Source: Luteimonas sp. 9C (GTDB taxonomy: Bacteria; Pseudomonadota; Gammaproteobacteria; Xanthomonadales; Xanthomonadaceae). From it: a stretch of 64,000 bases of DNA. The stretch covers positions 341,101 to 405,100 of the forward strand of contig NZ_LR733313.1 in NCBI RefSeq assembly GCF_902506295.1, in the 5' to 3' direction. The translations under genes were made by a program, and so were the position numbers. This document shows positions 38,043 to 50,230 of this stretch, piece after piece (positions within the stretch are counted from its first letter, which is position 1; each line of letters opens with the position of its first letter). The notes under the pieces were generated by a model that made no database searches, was not told where the DNA came from, and saw only the letters and a program-made list of their open reading frames with translations.

Positions 38043-40367
38043 TTACGAAAACTTTTTTCTAAGGGATATCAACCACTTGACGATTCCGTCGTGCGCGGCA
38101 GGTGAGGCCGGCATCGGCATGAACCCGATGCCACTGCCGTCGTCCGAAGCGAGCGACACGTAGGAATAGGTTCCGCCGACCGAGAACCCGTTCGTCGTAC
38201 TGCGCGTGAGCGGATCAACGCACTCGACGCCGCTTTCGACCAGCGCACTATTCTCAATCTGGTAGCGGGACAGCCTGGTCCAGCAGGCCGGCGTGGCATC
38301 GAGATAGGCAAGGCGACCATTGGCGGCGAGGGACCAGCTGCGGTAACGCCATCGGGACGGCACCGCTTCGCTCAAGCGGATGATGCTGGCGCTGTCCAGG
38401 GACGGTGCCGCATCCCACAAACCGTTGGCATCGAGCCGGGTGTAAAGCACGCGATCACGCACCGGGTCGTACCGGACCTGCGAAACATCTTCGATACGGC
38501 CTTTGGCCTGCCAGGTCGCACGATCGTAGGCGACGAGCGAGGTCCCGCCGGTGGCGCGGTCCTCCTCCACCAGGTAAAGAATGCCAGGCGGCCCATAGAC
38601 GGCCTGCGCGGGCCGGAGACCCGGCACAGCCAGCCGTTCGGTGCGACCGCTCGCGGGCTCGACCTCGAGGATCATGGGTTCGTTGGCGGCATCCAGCGCG
38701 GTCACCAGGAAGCGGCGTGCATCGGGCGACCAGGCGGGTGCCTGCCGGGTGTCCGGCCGTACGCCCTCGATCGGTCGTAGCGAGTCGGGCGCACCGAGCC
38801 GTCCCCACCACAGTTCGAAACGCCCGGCGCGATCGGATGTGAACACCATCTGCGCACCGTCCGGGGCGAGCGTCGGCTGCGAATCGCGCCCCGACGACAT
38901 GAACAGGCGCTCCCAGTCGCCGCTGGACCAGTCCACGCGATAGATGCCGAACTGCGGGCGGCGATGCACGAACGCCATCATCCCGGTGCGTGCGGACACC
39001 GAGGGCGTCTGCGCATCCTCGATGCCCAGGTCGACGACCGTGCCGCTGTCGACATCGGCGCGGTACAGCCGCGCCTCGCTGTCGACGCGCAATCCGAACA
39101 CCATCGACCGACTGTCGGGCGCCCACGACCAGCCGCGCATTTCGGCATTGAGATGGGTCACCTGCTGCGGCACACCGCCGGCGACCGACACCCGCCACAG
39201 GTCGCCCATCTGCGGATTCCGGATGAAGCCGATCCAGCGCCCGTCGGGTGAGACCTGCGGCGCGTAGTCGATATCGCCGGGCGCGCCTGCGTAATCGATG
39301 TTCCGCCAGCGCCCGCCCACCGGATCGAGGATCCGCAGGCGCGTCCGGTCGCCCTCGCCCGTCATGGTGCCGAACAGCAGACCGCTACCGTCGGGCAGCC
39401 AGTCGAAGCTCAGGAGATCGCTGCCGTCGCACCGCGCGATCTCACGCTCGTCGCCGACGCCATTGGCCGATACCAGCAGCACGCGGCAGGCGCCGTCGAC
39501 TTCCCAGCGGGCAAACGCGATCTCGCGGCCATCCGGCGACCACGCCGGCAGGTCGTCGAGGGCGCCCTGCGGAGGCCGGGACAAGGCGCGGGGCGCGGCG
39601 CTCGACGTGGTCTGGACCAGGATCGCCGACTGCTGCGCGGCGCCGCCCCGGCCCGATGCGGAGTACGCCACCATGGAGGCATCCGGCGACAGCGACGGCG
39701 ACAGCGCGAAGCCGGTCGCACTGGTGATCAGACGGTACGGCCGGCTCACCGGCGCAGGGCCCGGTGCGATCGCCATGGCCGGCTCCGAACCGCCCGCCGA
39801 TTCGAATGTCGCCCAGAGTCCACCCACGACCAGGGATACGAGCGCCAGCACTGCCGTCGCAAGCAGCCAGAGTCCACGCTGCAATACGACGCTGCGCGGG
39901 CGGGCATCGACCTGCGACGCGATCGGCGTCAACGGCGTTGCCGCGAATGCGGGATCGGTCGTCAAGCCACCGGTGGGCTGCGGCATCGGGGCGGGCCCGG
40001 ATGCCAGCACCTCGACCGGCACGTTCAGACGGTAGCCGCCCTTGGCGATCGTCTCGATGTAGCGCTTGCCTTCCTCGGCGCCGACGCTGCCCGCGCCGAA
40101 GGCCTTGCGCAGCTGGGTGATCGCCTGCGTGAGCACGTCGTCGGTCGGCAGGGTGTCGGGCCAGACCTCGGCGAGCAATTCGGTGCGTCCGACCACCGCC
40201 CCTGGCGCACGTGCCAGCATCCTGAGCACGCCGATCGCCTTGGGCGTGACACGGCGAGGACCACGCGCCCCGGGCATCAGGATCTCGCGCGTGGCGAGAT
40301 CGACCGTCCCGTCGCCCACGCGGAGACGCATCGGCGTCGGCGCGTCGGAGAGGGAGGAATCTGGCAT
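38043..40367 (-). CDS. CadC-like winged-helix / TolB-propeller membrane regulator
   Basis: A 774-residue protein with three parts. An OmpR-type winged-helix DNA-binding domain (about 12-118) has VTPKAIGVLRMLARAPGAVV and DDVLTQAITQLRKAFG. A single membrane helix follows (about 161-186). The periplasmic part (about 200-774) carries TolB/WD40-like beta-propeller repeats, such as SPSLSPDASMVAYSASG, PAWSPDGREIAFARW and PTLAPDGAQMVFTSD. This is the CadC/ToxR layout, in which a periplasmic sensor controls DNA binding across the membrane without phosphorylation. ATG 40367 was chosen because the frame upstream is not protein-like. Lying upstream of the AraC and TonB-receptor genes on the same strand, it is a likely second controller of the uptake system. 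The ligand is unknown. Confidence 0.87.
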   Translation of the reverse strand: MPDSSLSDAPTPMRLRVGDGTVDLATREILMPGARGPRRVTPKAIGVLRMLARAPGAVVGRTELLAEVWPDTLPTDDVLTQAITQLRKAFGAGSVGAEEGKRYIETIAKGGYRLNVPVEVLASGPAPMPQPTGGLTTDPAFAATPLTPIASQVDARPRSVVLQRGLWLLATAVLALVSLVVGGLWATFESAGGSEPAMAIAPGPAPVSRPYRLITSATGFALSPSLSPDASMVAYSASGRGGAAQQSAILVQTTSSAAPRALSRPPQGALDDLPAWSPDGREIAFARWEVDGACRVLLVSANGVGDEREIARCDGSDLLSFDWLPDGSGLLFGTMTGEGDRTRLRILDPVGGRWRNIDYAGAPGDIDYAPQVSPDGRWIGFIRNPQMGDLWRVSVAGGVPQQVTHLNAEMRGWSWAPDSRSMVFGLRVDSEARLYRADVDSGTVVDLGIEDAQTPSVSARTGMMAFVHRRPQFGIYRVDWSSGDWERLFMSSGRDSQPTLAPDGAQMVFTSDRAGRFELWWGRLGAPDSLRPIEGVRPDTRQAPAWSPDARRFLVTALDAANEPMILEVEPASGRTERLAVPGLRPAQAVYGPPGILYLVEEDRATGGTSLVAYDRATWQAKGRIEDVSQVRYDPVRDRVLYTRLDANGLWDAAPSLDSASIIRLSEAVPSRWRYRSWSLAANGRLAYLDATPACWTRLSRYQIENSALVESGVECVDPLTRSTTNGFSVGGTYSYVSLASDDGSGIGFMPMPASPAAHDGIVKWLISLRKKFS

Positions 40368-40786
40368 CGGGGCACCTAAAGACAGGCGGGGGAGATTAGC
40401 CAAGACCGGCTGAATGAAGCGCAGCCTGACGCCGAACTCAGCACAGCGCGCGTGACACAGGTCATGGCCATCAGCCGGGACCCCAAACGCTCCATAGCTG
40501 TTCAGGTTCGAGCGTCGCGAGAGGATAAGACGCTTGTGTGACAGAGCGCTTGCGTTCGGGCGGAGTGCGGCCCAACCACAGGTCTGCGTTTCATCCCCGC
40601 GACTCAGGCGCGCGCGCGCGTTCGGCGAACGCTGAACTGGCAGACAGAGCACCTGTCCGGTACGCACGATGTTTTCGAAACATTGCGGGATCCTGCGTGC
40701 GATATCCGCATACGGCCGGGCAAGACCCTGCTGCGTGACCGGCCAAGCCGACGGCCGAGTCCCGGCCGCTTGTCCAAGGCCAAAAA
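40368..40786. other. Intergenic stretch, no gene seen
   Basis: No coding frame with protein-like composition was seen in these 419 bp between the CadC-like gene and the DUF4136 terminator. It must contain the CadC-like promoter; no clear -35/-10 pair was picked out. Confidence 0.45.
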
Positions 40787-40808
40787 AAACGGGCCTTTCG
40801 GCCCGTTT
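40787..40808 (-). terminator. Intrinsic terminator of the DUF4136 gene
   Basis: On the minus strand AAACGGGCC pairs with GGCCCGTTT around a short loop, followed by a T-run (the A-run at 40782-40789 on the plus strand). It lies 25 bp after the DUF4136 stop. Confidence 0.88.
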
Positions 40809-40833
40809 CTGATCATCGCTTCGCAGTTCGGAA

Positions 40834-41430
40834 TCACATCGCCTGCGCGCGTGCGCCTGCCTGGTGCGGATAGTTCGCGAAGATTTCCGCGATCGTCGAG
40901 TTGATCCGCTGCGCCCGCTGCTCCGGCTTCAGGTTGGACACGCGCCCCACTGCAATGCCTTCCCACACCAGCCGCTTCTGCCGCGCATCCACGAGATCCA
41001 CATTCATCGTGCCCTCGGTGTAGCGATAGACGCTGGTGCGCTCGTTCCAGTACGGCACCGCGAAGTAGCCGCGGGCGCGGTAGCTGTAGTAGTACGCATA
41101 GTCGACGGTCGGATAGCTGCTGACGTCGGTACGACGTTCCATGTAAGCGTTGATGTTGACCCACAGGTCGGGATTGGTTTCGGCGTAGCGGTAGCCACGG
41201 CGCTCCATCTCGGCGCGTACGGCCGCCTTGGCGATCTCGCTGCTCTGGGTTTCGTAGCCCTCCTTCTCGATCGCCAGCGGCGTGTAGAAGGACCAGGTGC
41301 GGTAGGCCGAGAAGTCCGCGCGCGGATCGGCCTCGGTCGTGATGCGCGGTCCCGTGGCACAGCCGGCGAGCAGTGCGATGCCGCACAGCGCCACGAGCCA
41401 GGCGGCGACGCGGGACGTCGAAGTGTTCAT
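40834..41430 (-). CDS. DUF4136 lipoprotein
   Basis: A 198-residue lipoprotein of the DUF4136 family. The signal peptide ends in the lipobox LLAGC (Cys about 24). The mature domain (about 30-185) starts with the family pattern DPRADFSAYRTWSFY and continues with MERRGYRYAETNPDLWVNIN and GTMNVDLVDARQKRLVWEG. The Cys is followed by Ala-Thr, so the outer membrane is the likely location. Function unknown; relatives are often stress-related envelope lipoproteins. ATG 41430 (MNTSTSRV) was selected for the signal peptide, and a longer frame upstream lacks one. It lies downstream of thiC (same strand, 124 bp) but has its own terminator. Confidence 0.9.
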   Translation of the reverse strand: MNTSTSRVAAWLVALCGIALLAGCATGPRITTEADPRADFSAYRTWSFYTPLAIEKEGYETQSSEIAKAAVRAEMERRGYRYAETNPDLWVNINAYMERRTDVSSYPTVDYAYYYSYRARGYFAVPYWNERTSVYRYTEGTMNVDLVDARQKRLVWEGIAVGRVSNLKPEQRAQRINSTIAEIFANYPHQAGARAQAM

Positions 41431-41554
41431 GTCGGATCTCCCTGTTGTCTGGCGGATCGTGACGCGCTGTCCCGATACCGATACTGAACATACGCGGCCC
41501 AGCGTCGCGCGGATGCGACGGCCCGCGCAACGGTTCATCCGGCGGCCGGCACCC

Positions 41555-43639
<2,085 letters not shown>

Positions 43640-43749
43640 GCGCGGATTAGAGCATGAAGCGCGCGCGCGCCCAACTCCGCGCGCCGCGCCGCGACCGGTC
43701 ATGCATGCAGCGCCCCGCCCGCGCTGCCGGATCGTTACCGCGAAAACCG

Positions 43750-43785
43750 TTGACACCCCGCGCGACGCCGTGATTCCCTGCCTCA
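43750..43785 (+). promoter_or_regulatory. thr operon promoter, -35 box
   Basis: A consensus -35 TTGACA is at 43750-43755, 36 bases before the leader-peptide ATG (43786). This puts the expected transcription start at or next to the ATG. No good -10 was seen (ATTCCC at the 17-base spacing), and no ribosome site precedes the ATG, so the leader mRNA may be leaderless. The ilv operon has the same arrangement. Confidence 0.6.
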
Positions 43786-43938
43786 ATGACGCAGCGCAAC
43801 AACCATCGCACTCTCCGCCCGATCGTCGCTCCGGCGACCCTCGGCGCGCGCGCTGGCGCAGCGTCCATTACCACGCGCGGCACCCTGACCGGCACCGGTA
43901 CCACCGGCCACGGGATGTGGACGCGCGCCGCCAGTTGA
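43786..43938 (+). CDS. thrL: thr operon leader peptide, 50 aa
   Basis: A 50-residue reading frame just before thrA, MTQRNNHR... followed near residues 28-40 by ITTRGTLTGTGTT, with seven Thr codons and one Ile. It resembles E. coli ThrL in having Thr-dense codons followed by Gly. It ends at TGA 43936-43938, 87 bases before thrA. Stalling of ribosomes on the Thr codons when threonine is scarce would set the downstream RNA structure. The first 8 residues are the same as in the ilv leader at 55193. The frame is too short for common length cut-offs. No ribosome site is visible. Confidence 0.85.
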   Translation: MTQRNNHRTLRPIVAPATLGARAGAASITTRGTLTGTGTTGHGMWTRAAS

Positions 43939-43976
43939 TCTGACCGCCCGCTCCGCATCCCGACCCGGGGTGCGGA
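43911..43976 (+). promoter_or_regulatory. thr attenuator: alternative hairpins
   Basis: A stable 11-bp hairpin pairs 43952-43962 (TCCGCATCCCG) with 43966-43976. Its left arm can instead pair with 43911-43921 (CGGGATGTGGA), inside the last leader codons, with one G-U pair: 11 of 11 possible. This is the classic antiterminator/terminator choice, but no U-run follows the second hairpin, so the end point may be Rho-dependent or translational. Confidence 0.7.
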
Positions 43977-44025
43977 CGCCACGTCCCGACCCTGCCGGCT
44001 GCGGAGCTCCATGAGGAGTTCTCCG

Positions 44026-46545
44026 ATGTCCGCCGTTGCGCCGCTCGCTTCACCCGTCTCCCCGGCATCGCCCGCGCTCGCCTGCCACGTGCACAAGTTC
44101 GGCGGCAGCAGCCTGGCCGATGCCGCGCACATCGACCGGCTCGCCGCCCTCGTGCCTGCCGATGCACGCCTGCGACCGGTCGTGGTCTCGGCCATGGCCG
44201 GCACCACCAACGCGCTGGTCGCACTCGGCGATGCGGCCGCTGCCGGCGAAGACTGGAAGCCCGGCTGGGACGCGCTGCGCCAGCGCCACCTCGAGACAGC
44301 GGATGCGTTCGAACCGGAAGCGGGTGGACCGCTGCACGTCGCGCTCGAGGCGGAGTTCGCTGCGCTGGCGCGCGATCTGCGGGACCACGCCTCCGGTGTC
44401 GATCCGCACGCGCATGACGCGCGCCTCGCGCGCATCCACGGCTGCGGCGAACAGCTGTCGTCGCGGCTCGTCCAGGCCGCGCTCGGCCCGGACTGGCGCC
44501 GTCTCGACGCGCGCGAGGTGCTGGTGGTCCACGCCGCCGAAATGGGCGCCGTCGTCGACTGGGATGCCAGCCGCGCGCGGCTCGCCAGTTGGCGCCTCGC
44601 CCACGGCGCACGCGATGTCGTGATCACCGGCTTCGTCGCACGCGACGCAGACGGCCACGACACCACGCTGGGTCGCAACGGCAGCGACTATTCCGCGGCG
44701 ATCTTCGCCCAGCTGTTCGACGCCGATGCCCTGACGATCTGGACCGACGTCGACGGCGTGCTGTCCGCGGATCCGCGCCTCGTGCCCGACGCCGTCTGCC
44801 TGGCGTCGATGTCGTATGCCGAGGCCTGCGAACTCGCCTATTTCGGGGCCGACGTGCTGCATCCGCAGACGCTGGCGCCGGTGCAGGCGCGCGGCACGCC
44901 GGTGCGCATCCGCAACAGTCGCAACCCGGCCGCACCCGGCACGCTGATCGCGATGGACACAGCGCCCGCGGCGTCACCGGTCAAGGGCCTGAGCCTGGTG
45001 CGCGACGTCGCGGTGCTCGAACTCGTCGGCAATGGCCTGGTCGGCGTGCCCGGCATGGCCGAGCGCATGTTCGCCGCGCTGCACGGCGCCGGCGTGTCGG
45101 TGACGATGATCTCGCAGGGCTCGTCCGAGCACTCGATCTGCTGCGTGGTGCGCGCCGGGCAGGCGACGCGCGGACACGACGCGATCACCGCAGCCTTCGC
45201 CGATGCGATCGCCGAAGGCCAGGCGCAGGGCGTCGCGGTGACCCGGGATCTGTGCGTGCTCGCGGCGGTCGGCGACGGCATGGTCGGCACCCAGGGCGTC
45301 GCGGCGCGCCTGCTCGACGGCCTGGCGCAGGCCCGGGTGAACATCCGCGCGATCGCCCAGGGCGCGAGCGAGCGCAACATCTCCGTCGCGATCGCGCAGG
45401 AAGACGCCACCCGCGCCCTGCGGGCCGCGCACGCCGCGTTCTGGCTGTCACCGCAGACGGTGTCGGTGGGCGTCATCGGCCCCGGCAACGTCGGCCGCGC
45501 GCTGCTGACGCAACTGGCAGAGGTGATCCCGGCGCTGCGTGCACGCGCTGGTGTCGATCTGCGCCTGCGCGCGGTCGCCAGCAGCCGGCGCATGCACCTG
45601 AGCGACGCCGCGCTCGATCCGGAGGCCGCAGGTGCGTTGCTCGACGACGAGGCCGATGCCTGCGATCTCGACGCCTTCGCCGCCCACGTCCGCGCCGACC
45701 ATCTGCCGCACGCGATGATCGTCGACTGCAGTGCCAGCGACGCGGTCGCGGCGAGATACGCGGACTGGCTCGCCGCCGGCATCCACGTCGTCACCCCGAA
45801 CAAGCACGCCGGCAGCGGCGACTGGCAGCGCTATGCACGGATCGCCGAGGCGCGCGCCTCGGGTCACAGCCGGTTCCTCTACGAAGCCACGGTCGGCGCC
45901 GGCCTGCCGGTGATCGTGACGCTGCGCAATCTGCTCGATACCGGCGACACACTGCATGCGATTGACGGCATGCTGTCGGGCACGCTGGCGTGGCTGTTCA
46001 ACAGCTTCGACGGCAGCCGGCCGTTCTCCGAACTCGTGCGCGAAGCGCGCGCGCTCGGCTACACCGAGCCCGATCCGCGCGACGACCTGTCGGGGCTCGA
46101 CGTCGCCCGCAAACTGGTGATCCTCGCCCGTGAAGCCGGCCGGCCGCTGTCGCTGGCGGATGTCGACGTCGAAAGTCTGGTGCCCGAAGCGCTGCGCGAG
46201 GTGCCGCTCGACGTGTTCCTCGCGCGCCTGTCCGAGCTCGATGCGCCGATGCAGGCCCGACTGGACGCCGCGCGCGCCGACGGGTGCGGGCTGCGCCATA
46301 TCGCAAGGCTCGGTGCCGGCAGCGACGCCAGTGTTGGCGTGCGCGCACTTCCCGCCGATCATGCTTGCATGCATACACGCCTCACCGACAACCTCGTCCA
46401 GTTCACCACGGCCCGCTACGCCGAGAATCCGCTGGTCGTGCAGGGCCCCGGCGCCGGCCCGCAGGTCACCGCCGCCGGCGTGTTCGGCGACGTGCTGGCG
46501 ATCGCCCACGCACTCGGTGCGCGCACCGGCTGGCGTCACGCATGA
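44026..46545 (+). CDS. thrA: Bifunctional aspartokinase / homoserine dehydrogenase I
   Basis: An 839-residue two-part enzyme. Residues 20-300 form aspartokinase ([16 protein letters not shown] at about 24, [20 protein letters not shown] at about 211-230), residues 315-465 two ACT regulatory domains ([20 protein letters not shown]), and residues 480-839 homoserine dehydrogenase ([20 protein letters not shown]). It carries out the first and third steps from aspartate to homoserine; threonine feedback through the ACT domains is expected. ATG 44026 was chosen over ATG 44011 because GAGGAG lies 7 bases before it. thrB overlaps by 4 bases. Confidence 0.97.
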   Translation: MSAVAPLASPVSPASPALACHVHKFGGSSLADAAHIDRLAALVPADARLRPVVVSAMAGTTNALVALGDAAAAGEDWKPGWDALRQRHLETADAFEPEAGGPLHVALEAEFAALARDLRDHASGVDPHAHDARLARIHGCGEQLSSRLVQAALGPDWRRLDAREVLVVHAAEMGAVVDWDASRARLASWRLAHGARDVVITGFVARDADGHDTTLGRNGSDYSAAIFAQLFDADALTIWTDVDGVLSADPRLVPDAVCLASMSYAEACELAYFGADVLHPQTLAPVQARGTPVRIRNSRNPAAPGTLIAMDTAPAASPVKGLSLVRDVAVLELVGNGLVGVPGMAERMFAALHGAGVSVTMISQGSSEHSICCVVRAGQATRGHDAITAAFADAIAEGQAQGVAVTRDLCVLAAVGDGMVGTQGVAARLLDGLAQARVNIRAIAQGASERNISVAIAQEDATRALRAAHAAFWLSPQTVSVGVIGPGNVGRALLTQLAEVIPALRARAGVDLRLRAVASSRRMHLSDAALDPEAAGALLDDEADACDLDAFAAHVRADHLPHAMIVDCSASDAVAARYADWLAAGIHVVTPNKHAGSGDWQRYARIAEARASGHSRFLYEATVGAGLPVIVTLRNLLDTGDTLHAIDGMLSGTLAWLFNSFDGSRPFSELVREARALGYTEPDPRDDLSGLDVARKLVILAREAGRPLSLADVDVESLVPEALREVPLDVFLARLSELDAPMQARLDAARADGCGLRHIARLGAGSDASVGVRALPADHACMHTRLTDNLVQFTTARYAENPLVVQGPGAGPQVTAAGVFGDVLAIAHALGARTGWRHA

Positions 46546-47507
46546 GTGGTCGTCTGCCATCCGCTCGCGCATTCGCGCCTGCGAGCGTCGGCAACATCGG
46601 CGTCGGGTTCGACATCCTCGGCCACGTCATCGACGGGCCGCGCGATATCGCCCACGTCAGCCGCATCGAGACGCCCGAGGTACGTATCGAGTCGATCGGC
46701 GGCGCGGTCGCGGGCGCGGACCGGTTGCCGCTGACCGCGGACGACAACACCGCGGGTCGCGCATTGCAGTCGTTGCGCGCGGCGTTGTCGCTGCCGTTCG
46801 GCTTCGCGCTGACGCTGGAGAAGGGCATACCGCTCGGTTCGGGGCTGGGGGGCTCGGCTGCGTCCTGCGTCGCGGCGCTGGTCGCGGCCAATGCACTGCT
46901 CGATGCGCCGTTGCCGCGCGAGGCGCTGTATCCCTTCGCGCTCGACGGCGAAGCGGTCGCCAGCGGCAGTCGCCATGGTGACAACGTCGCGCCGATGCTG
47001 CTCGGCGGCGTGACGCTGTCGACCGCCGATCGGCTCATCGCGCTCGACGTGCCCGACTGGCTGCATGCGGTCGTCGTGCATCCGGACCAGATACTGGAAA
47101 CGCGCCGCTCGCGCGCCGTGCTGGCGAACCCGTATGCCTTGCACGACGTGGTGACCCACAGCACCCATCTCGCCCTGTTCCTCACCGGCCTGCAGCGCGG
47201 CGATCGCGACCTGATCCGCGCCGGCCTGCACGACGTACTGGTCGAGCCGCGACGCGCCCCCCTGATTCCCGGCTTCGAAGCCGTCAAGGCTGCCGCGCTT
47301 GCCCACGACGCGATCGGCGCCAGCATTTCCGGCGGCGGCCCCAGCGTGTTCGCCTGGTTTGCATCGCGCGCGGCCGCCGAACGGGCGGCGCCAGCGATGC
47401 GTGCCGGCTTCACTGCGGCCGGCATCGAGGCGCAGGCCTACGTGTCGCCGGTCGCAGGCCCCCGCGCCGACGTCATCGACGCGGTCGCGCCCGGCGCGGT
47501 CGCATGA
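46542..47507 (+). CDS. thrB: Homoserine kinase
   Basis: A 321-residue GHMP-family kinase that phosphorylates homoserine for threonine synthesis. It has [20 protein letters not shown] at the N-terminus, the ATP-binding [19 protein letters not shown] (about 97-115) and the C-terminal [12 protein letters not shown] (about 262-273). It overlaps thrA by 4 bases at the start and thrC by 4 bases at the end (both ATGA), showing tight translational coupling across the operon. The length of 321 is usual for ThrB of this group. The ATG gives [13 protein letters not shown]. Confidence 0.97.
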   Translation: MSGRLPSARAFAPASVGNIGVGFDILGHVIDGPRDIAHVSRIETPEVRIESIGGAVAGADRLPLTADDNTAGRALQSLRAALSLPFGFALTLEKGIPLGSGLGGSAASCVAALVAANALLDAPLPREALYPFALDGEAVASGSRHGDNVAPMLLGGVTLSTADRLIALDVPDWLHAVVVHPDQILETRRSRAVLANPYALHDVVTHSTHLALFLTGLQRGDRDLIRAGLHDVLVEPRRAPLIPGFEAVKAAALAHDAIGASISGGGPSVFAWFASRAAAERAAPAMRAGFTAAGIEAQAYVSPVAGPRADVIDAVAPGAVA

Positions 47508-48790
47508 AGTTCGTCAGCACCCGGGGCGGCGTGCCGCCCACCGCCTTCGACGCGGCGCTGGTCGCGGGTCTCGCGCCCGACGGGGGGCTGTACGTGCCGG
47601 TCGACCTGCCGCAGGTCGATCTGGTGACGCCGCGCGCCACCCTGGCAGACACCGCCCATGCGGTACTTGCACCGTATCTCGCCGACTCCGCGCTGCGTGC
47701 GCAACTGCCCGCGCTGTGCGACGAGGCGTTCGCGTTCGACGCGCCCCTGCGCCCCTTGCGCGGCGCCGGCGACCACGTGCTCGAGCTGTTCCATGGCCCC
47801 ACCGCCGCGTTCAAGGATTACGCCGCGCGCTTCCTGGCCGGTGCCCTCGGCGCACTGCGCGCACCGGATGCGCCGGATACGACCATCCTCGTCGCGACCT
47901 CGGGCGACACCGGCGCCGCGGTCGCCGCCGCCTTCCATCGGCGACCGGGCTTCCGCGTCGTGATCCTGTACCCGGACGGCAAGGTGTCGCCGCTGCAGGC
48001 ACACGGTCTCGAATGCTGGGGCGACAACGTGCGCGCCTTCCGCGTCACGGGAACCTTCGACGACTGCCAGCGCCTCGCCAAGCAGGCGTTGTCCGATGCG
48101 TCCCTGCGTGCGGCGCGGCCGTTGGGCTCGGCCAACAGCATCAGTCTCGGACGACTGCTGCCGCAGGCGGCGTACTACGCGCATGCCGCCGCGCGGCACC
48201 ACGCGGCGACCGGCCGGCGACTCAATGTGATCGTGCCGACCGGCAACCTCGGCAACGCCTGCGCGGCGCTTGTCGCCAGACGCATGGGCGCGCCACTCGG
48301 CGACCTGCATCTGGCCTGCAATGCCAACGACACCCTGACGCGTTTCCTCGCCGGCGCGGACTACGCACCGCAGGCGACGCGCGCCACGCTGGCGAACGCG
48401 ATGGATGTAGGGGCGCCGAGCAATATCGAGCGCCTGCGCCACTGGTTCGACGACGATGCCGCGTTGCGCGCCGCGGTGCAGGCCACCACCATCGACGATG
48501 CGACGATCCGCGACACGATTGCAGCGGCGCCTGTTCGTCACGGCATCGTCGCCTGCCCCCACACCGCCACTGCGTTGCACGTGCTCGACACCCGCCGCGC
48601 CGCAGGCGACACGGACGACTGGGCGATCGTCGCGACCGCGCACGCGGCGAAGTTCGAGTCGATCGTCGAGCCCCTGGTCGGCCACGCGATCCCGTTGCCG
48701 GATGCACTGGCGGCCTGCCTGGCGCGACCGGCCGAATCCGAGAGGTTGCCGGTCGACGACGCCGTCCTGCGGGCGCGCCTGCTGGCTTGA
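47504..48790 (+). CDS. thrC: Threonine synthase
   Basis: A 428-residue PLP enzyme that converts O-phosphohomoserine to threonine, the last step of the pathway. The PLP Lys is in [20 protein letters not shown] (about 97-116). [13 protein letters not shown] and [20 protein letters not shown] follow, as in ThrC proteins of the short (E. coli-like) class, which have an N-terminal segment starting [12 protein letters not shown]. It closes the thrABC operon. A 16-bp palindrome right after the stop (48792-48807) has no T-run; no strong terminator was seen. Confidence 0.97.
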   Translation: MKFVSTRGGVPPTAFDAALVAGLAPDGGLYVPVDLPQVDLVTPRATLADTAHAVLAPYLADSALRAQLPALCDEAFAFDAPLRPLRGAGDHVLELFHGPTAAFKDYAARFLAGALGALRAPDAPDTTILVATSGDTGAAVAAAFHRRPGFRVVILYPDGKVSPLQAHGLECWGDNVRAFRVTGTFDDCQRLAKQALSDASLRAARPLGSANSISLGRLLPQAAYYAHAAARHHAATGRRLNVIVPTGNLGNACAALVARRMGAPLGDLHLACNANDTLTRFLAGADYAPQATRATLANAMDVGAPSNIERLRHWFDDDAALRAAVQATTIDDATIRDTIAAAPVRHGIVACPHTATALHVLDTRRAAGDTDDWAIVATAHAAKFESIVEPLVGHAIPLPDALAACLARPAESERLPVDDAVLRARLLA

Positions 48791-49015
48791 GACGCCCGCG
48801 CGGGCGTGGCGTTCACGCCGCATGCGCTCCGTCGGCGGATGGCGACGCCGGCGGACGCACGGCGCTCGCACGCCACATTGCCGGCCTGTCCAACGCGGCG
48901 CATTCACGCTGCAGGGCCAGGGGCGCAGCGCGCGCCGGGGATCCGGACGCCGCCTCTCCACGTATGGTGAAGGCGGACCTCGTGTAACGCGCCCGACCGC
49001 CACGATCAGGATGTC
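48791..49015. other. Gap between thrC and the RND adaptor gene
   Basis: Non-coding, 225 bp. Apart from the palindrome ACGCCCGCGCGGGCGT at 48792-48807 nothing was recognised. The RND promoter should be here. Confidence 0.4.
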
Positions 49016-50227
49016 ATGACTGCCAGAACCGGGATTCTCTCCGCCGCCTTCCTGCTGCTCACCGCCTGCGACACCGGTGCCGACGACGCATCCGACGATG
49101 ACGCAGCGGCCCAGGTCTCCGTGGCCGTGGCGCAACCCGCAACGTTCGGTGAACGCTTTTCCCTGACCGGCACGCTTACCGCGGAACGCGATGCCCGCCT
49201 CTCCCCGCGCGTCGACGGACTGGTGGCACGTGTCCATGTCGATGCGGGCGACCGCGTGACCGCCGGCCAGGCGCTGGTCGAACTCGACCCGGCCGTGGGC
49301 CGTCAGGCGCTGGCGCGCGTCCGCGCGCAGGCCGCCGAGGCCGCCGCCGCCGCGCAGGAGGCCGAACGCCTGTTCACCGAGGCGAAACGGCTGGGCGAAG
49401 GCCAGTTCATCGCGGCCAGCCAGATCGATGCGCGCGAGTCCGAGCTGCGGCTGGCGCGGGCCGCGCTGGATTCCGCACGCGCCAGCGAACGCGAGCAGGC
49501 CGAACTGGTCGAACGCCACGTCCTGCCCGCCCCGTTCGACGGCGTGGTCGCCGAGAAGCTGGCCGAAGCCGGCGAATGGGTGCAGCGCGGCACGCCCGTC
49601 CTGTCGCTGGTGGCGACCGACCGGGTGCGCCTGGATGTGCAGGTGCCGCAGGAGCGCTACACCGATCTCGGCGACGACGCGGACGTGCAGGTGCACGCCG
49701 ATGCGCTGGGTGGCGAGCCGTTGCGCGCAACGATCGGCGCGCGCGTGCCGGTCACCGACGCCGGCGCCCGCACGTTCCTGCTGCGGCTACTGGTCGACGA
49801 TCCGCAGGACCGGCTGCTGCCGGGCACCTCGGCGCGCGCGGAGATCGCGCTGCCGGCGCGCGAACCCGCGCTGGCGGTGTCGCGCGACGCGTTGCTGCGC
49901 CAGCCCGACGGCAGCTACAGCCTGTTCGTGGTCGAGGCGGCCGGCGCCCGCGCCGGCGGTGCGACGACGGACACGCCGGATGACGACGAGACGACGGCGG
50001 ACGCGCAGCCATCGCGGAGCGGCAATGGCGATGGCGATGCCGCCGACACAGCACCGCCAGTCACGCCCGACACGCTGGTCGCCCGTCAGCGCACGGTGCG
50101 CGTCCTGCGCGACCAGGGCGACGAGGTCGCGATCAGCGAAGGCCTCTCCCCGGGCGAGCGCGTGGTGGTCCGCGGCAACGAGGCGCTGGTCGACGGCCAG
50201 CCGGTGCGCGTGGCGCCGGAGCGCTGA
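49016..50227 (+). CDS. RND efflux periplasmic adaptor lipoprotein
   Basis: A 403-residue membrane-fusion protein with a lipoprotein signal (LLTAC, Cys at 18). The biotinyl-lipoyl-like domain flanks a helical hairpin (about 75-160): ARLSPRVDGLVARVHVDAGD before it and PAPFDGVVAEKLAEAGEWV after it. A beta-barrel domain follows. Between about 314 and 350 there is an acidic, low-complexity insert (TPDDDETTADAQPS and GDGDAADTAPP) that is unusual inside the C-terminal domain. It is followed by RTVRVLRDQGDEVAISEGLS and a family-typical end. The RND permease gene starts 3 bases downstream, so the two are one operon. No outer-membrane channel gene is next to them. Confidence 0.92.
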   Translation: MTARTGILSAAFLLLTACDTGADDASDDDAAAQVSVAVAQPATFGERFSLTGTLTAERDARLSPRVDGLVARVHVDAGDRVTAGQALVELDPAVGRQALARVRAQAAEAAAAAQEAERLFTEAKRLGEGQFIAASQIDARESELRLARAALDSARASEREQAELVERHVLPAPFDGVVAEKLAEAGEWVQRGTPVLSLVATDRVRLDVQVPQERYTDLGDDADVQVHADALGGEPLRATIGARVPVTDAGARTFLLRLLVDDPQDRLLPGTSARAEIALPAREPALAVSRDALLRQPDGSYSLFVVEAAGARAGGATTDTPDDDETTADAQPSRSGNGDGDAADTAPPVTPDTLVARQRTVRVLRDQGDEVAISEGLSPGERVVVRGNEALVDGQPVRVAPER

Positions 50228-50230
50228 CCG

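Noticed and set aside
40368..40667. N-terminal extension of the CadC-like protein
   Set aside because: The 100 extra residues are Arg/Ser/Leu-rich and the winged-helix domain begins at 40367.
43952..43976. Classic intrinsic terminator in the thr leader
   Set aside because: The hairpin is strong but no U-run follows, so it is described only as an attenuator hairpin.
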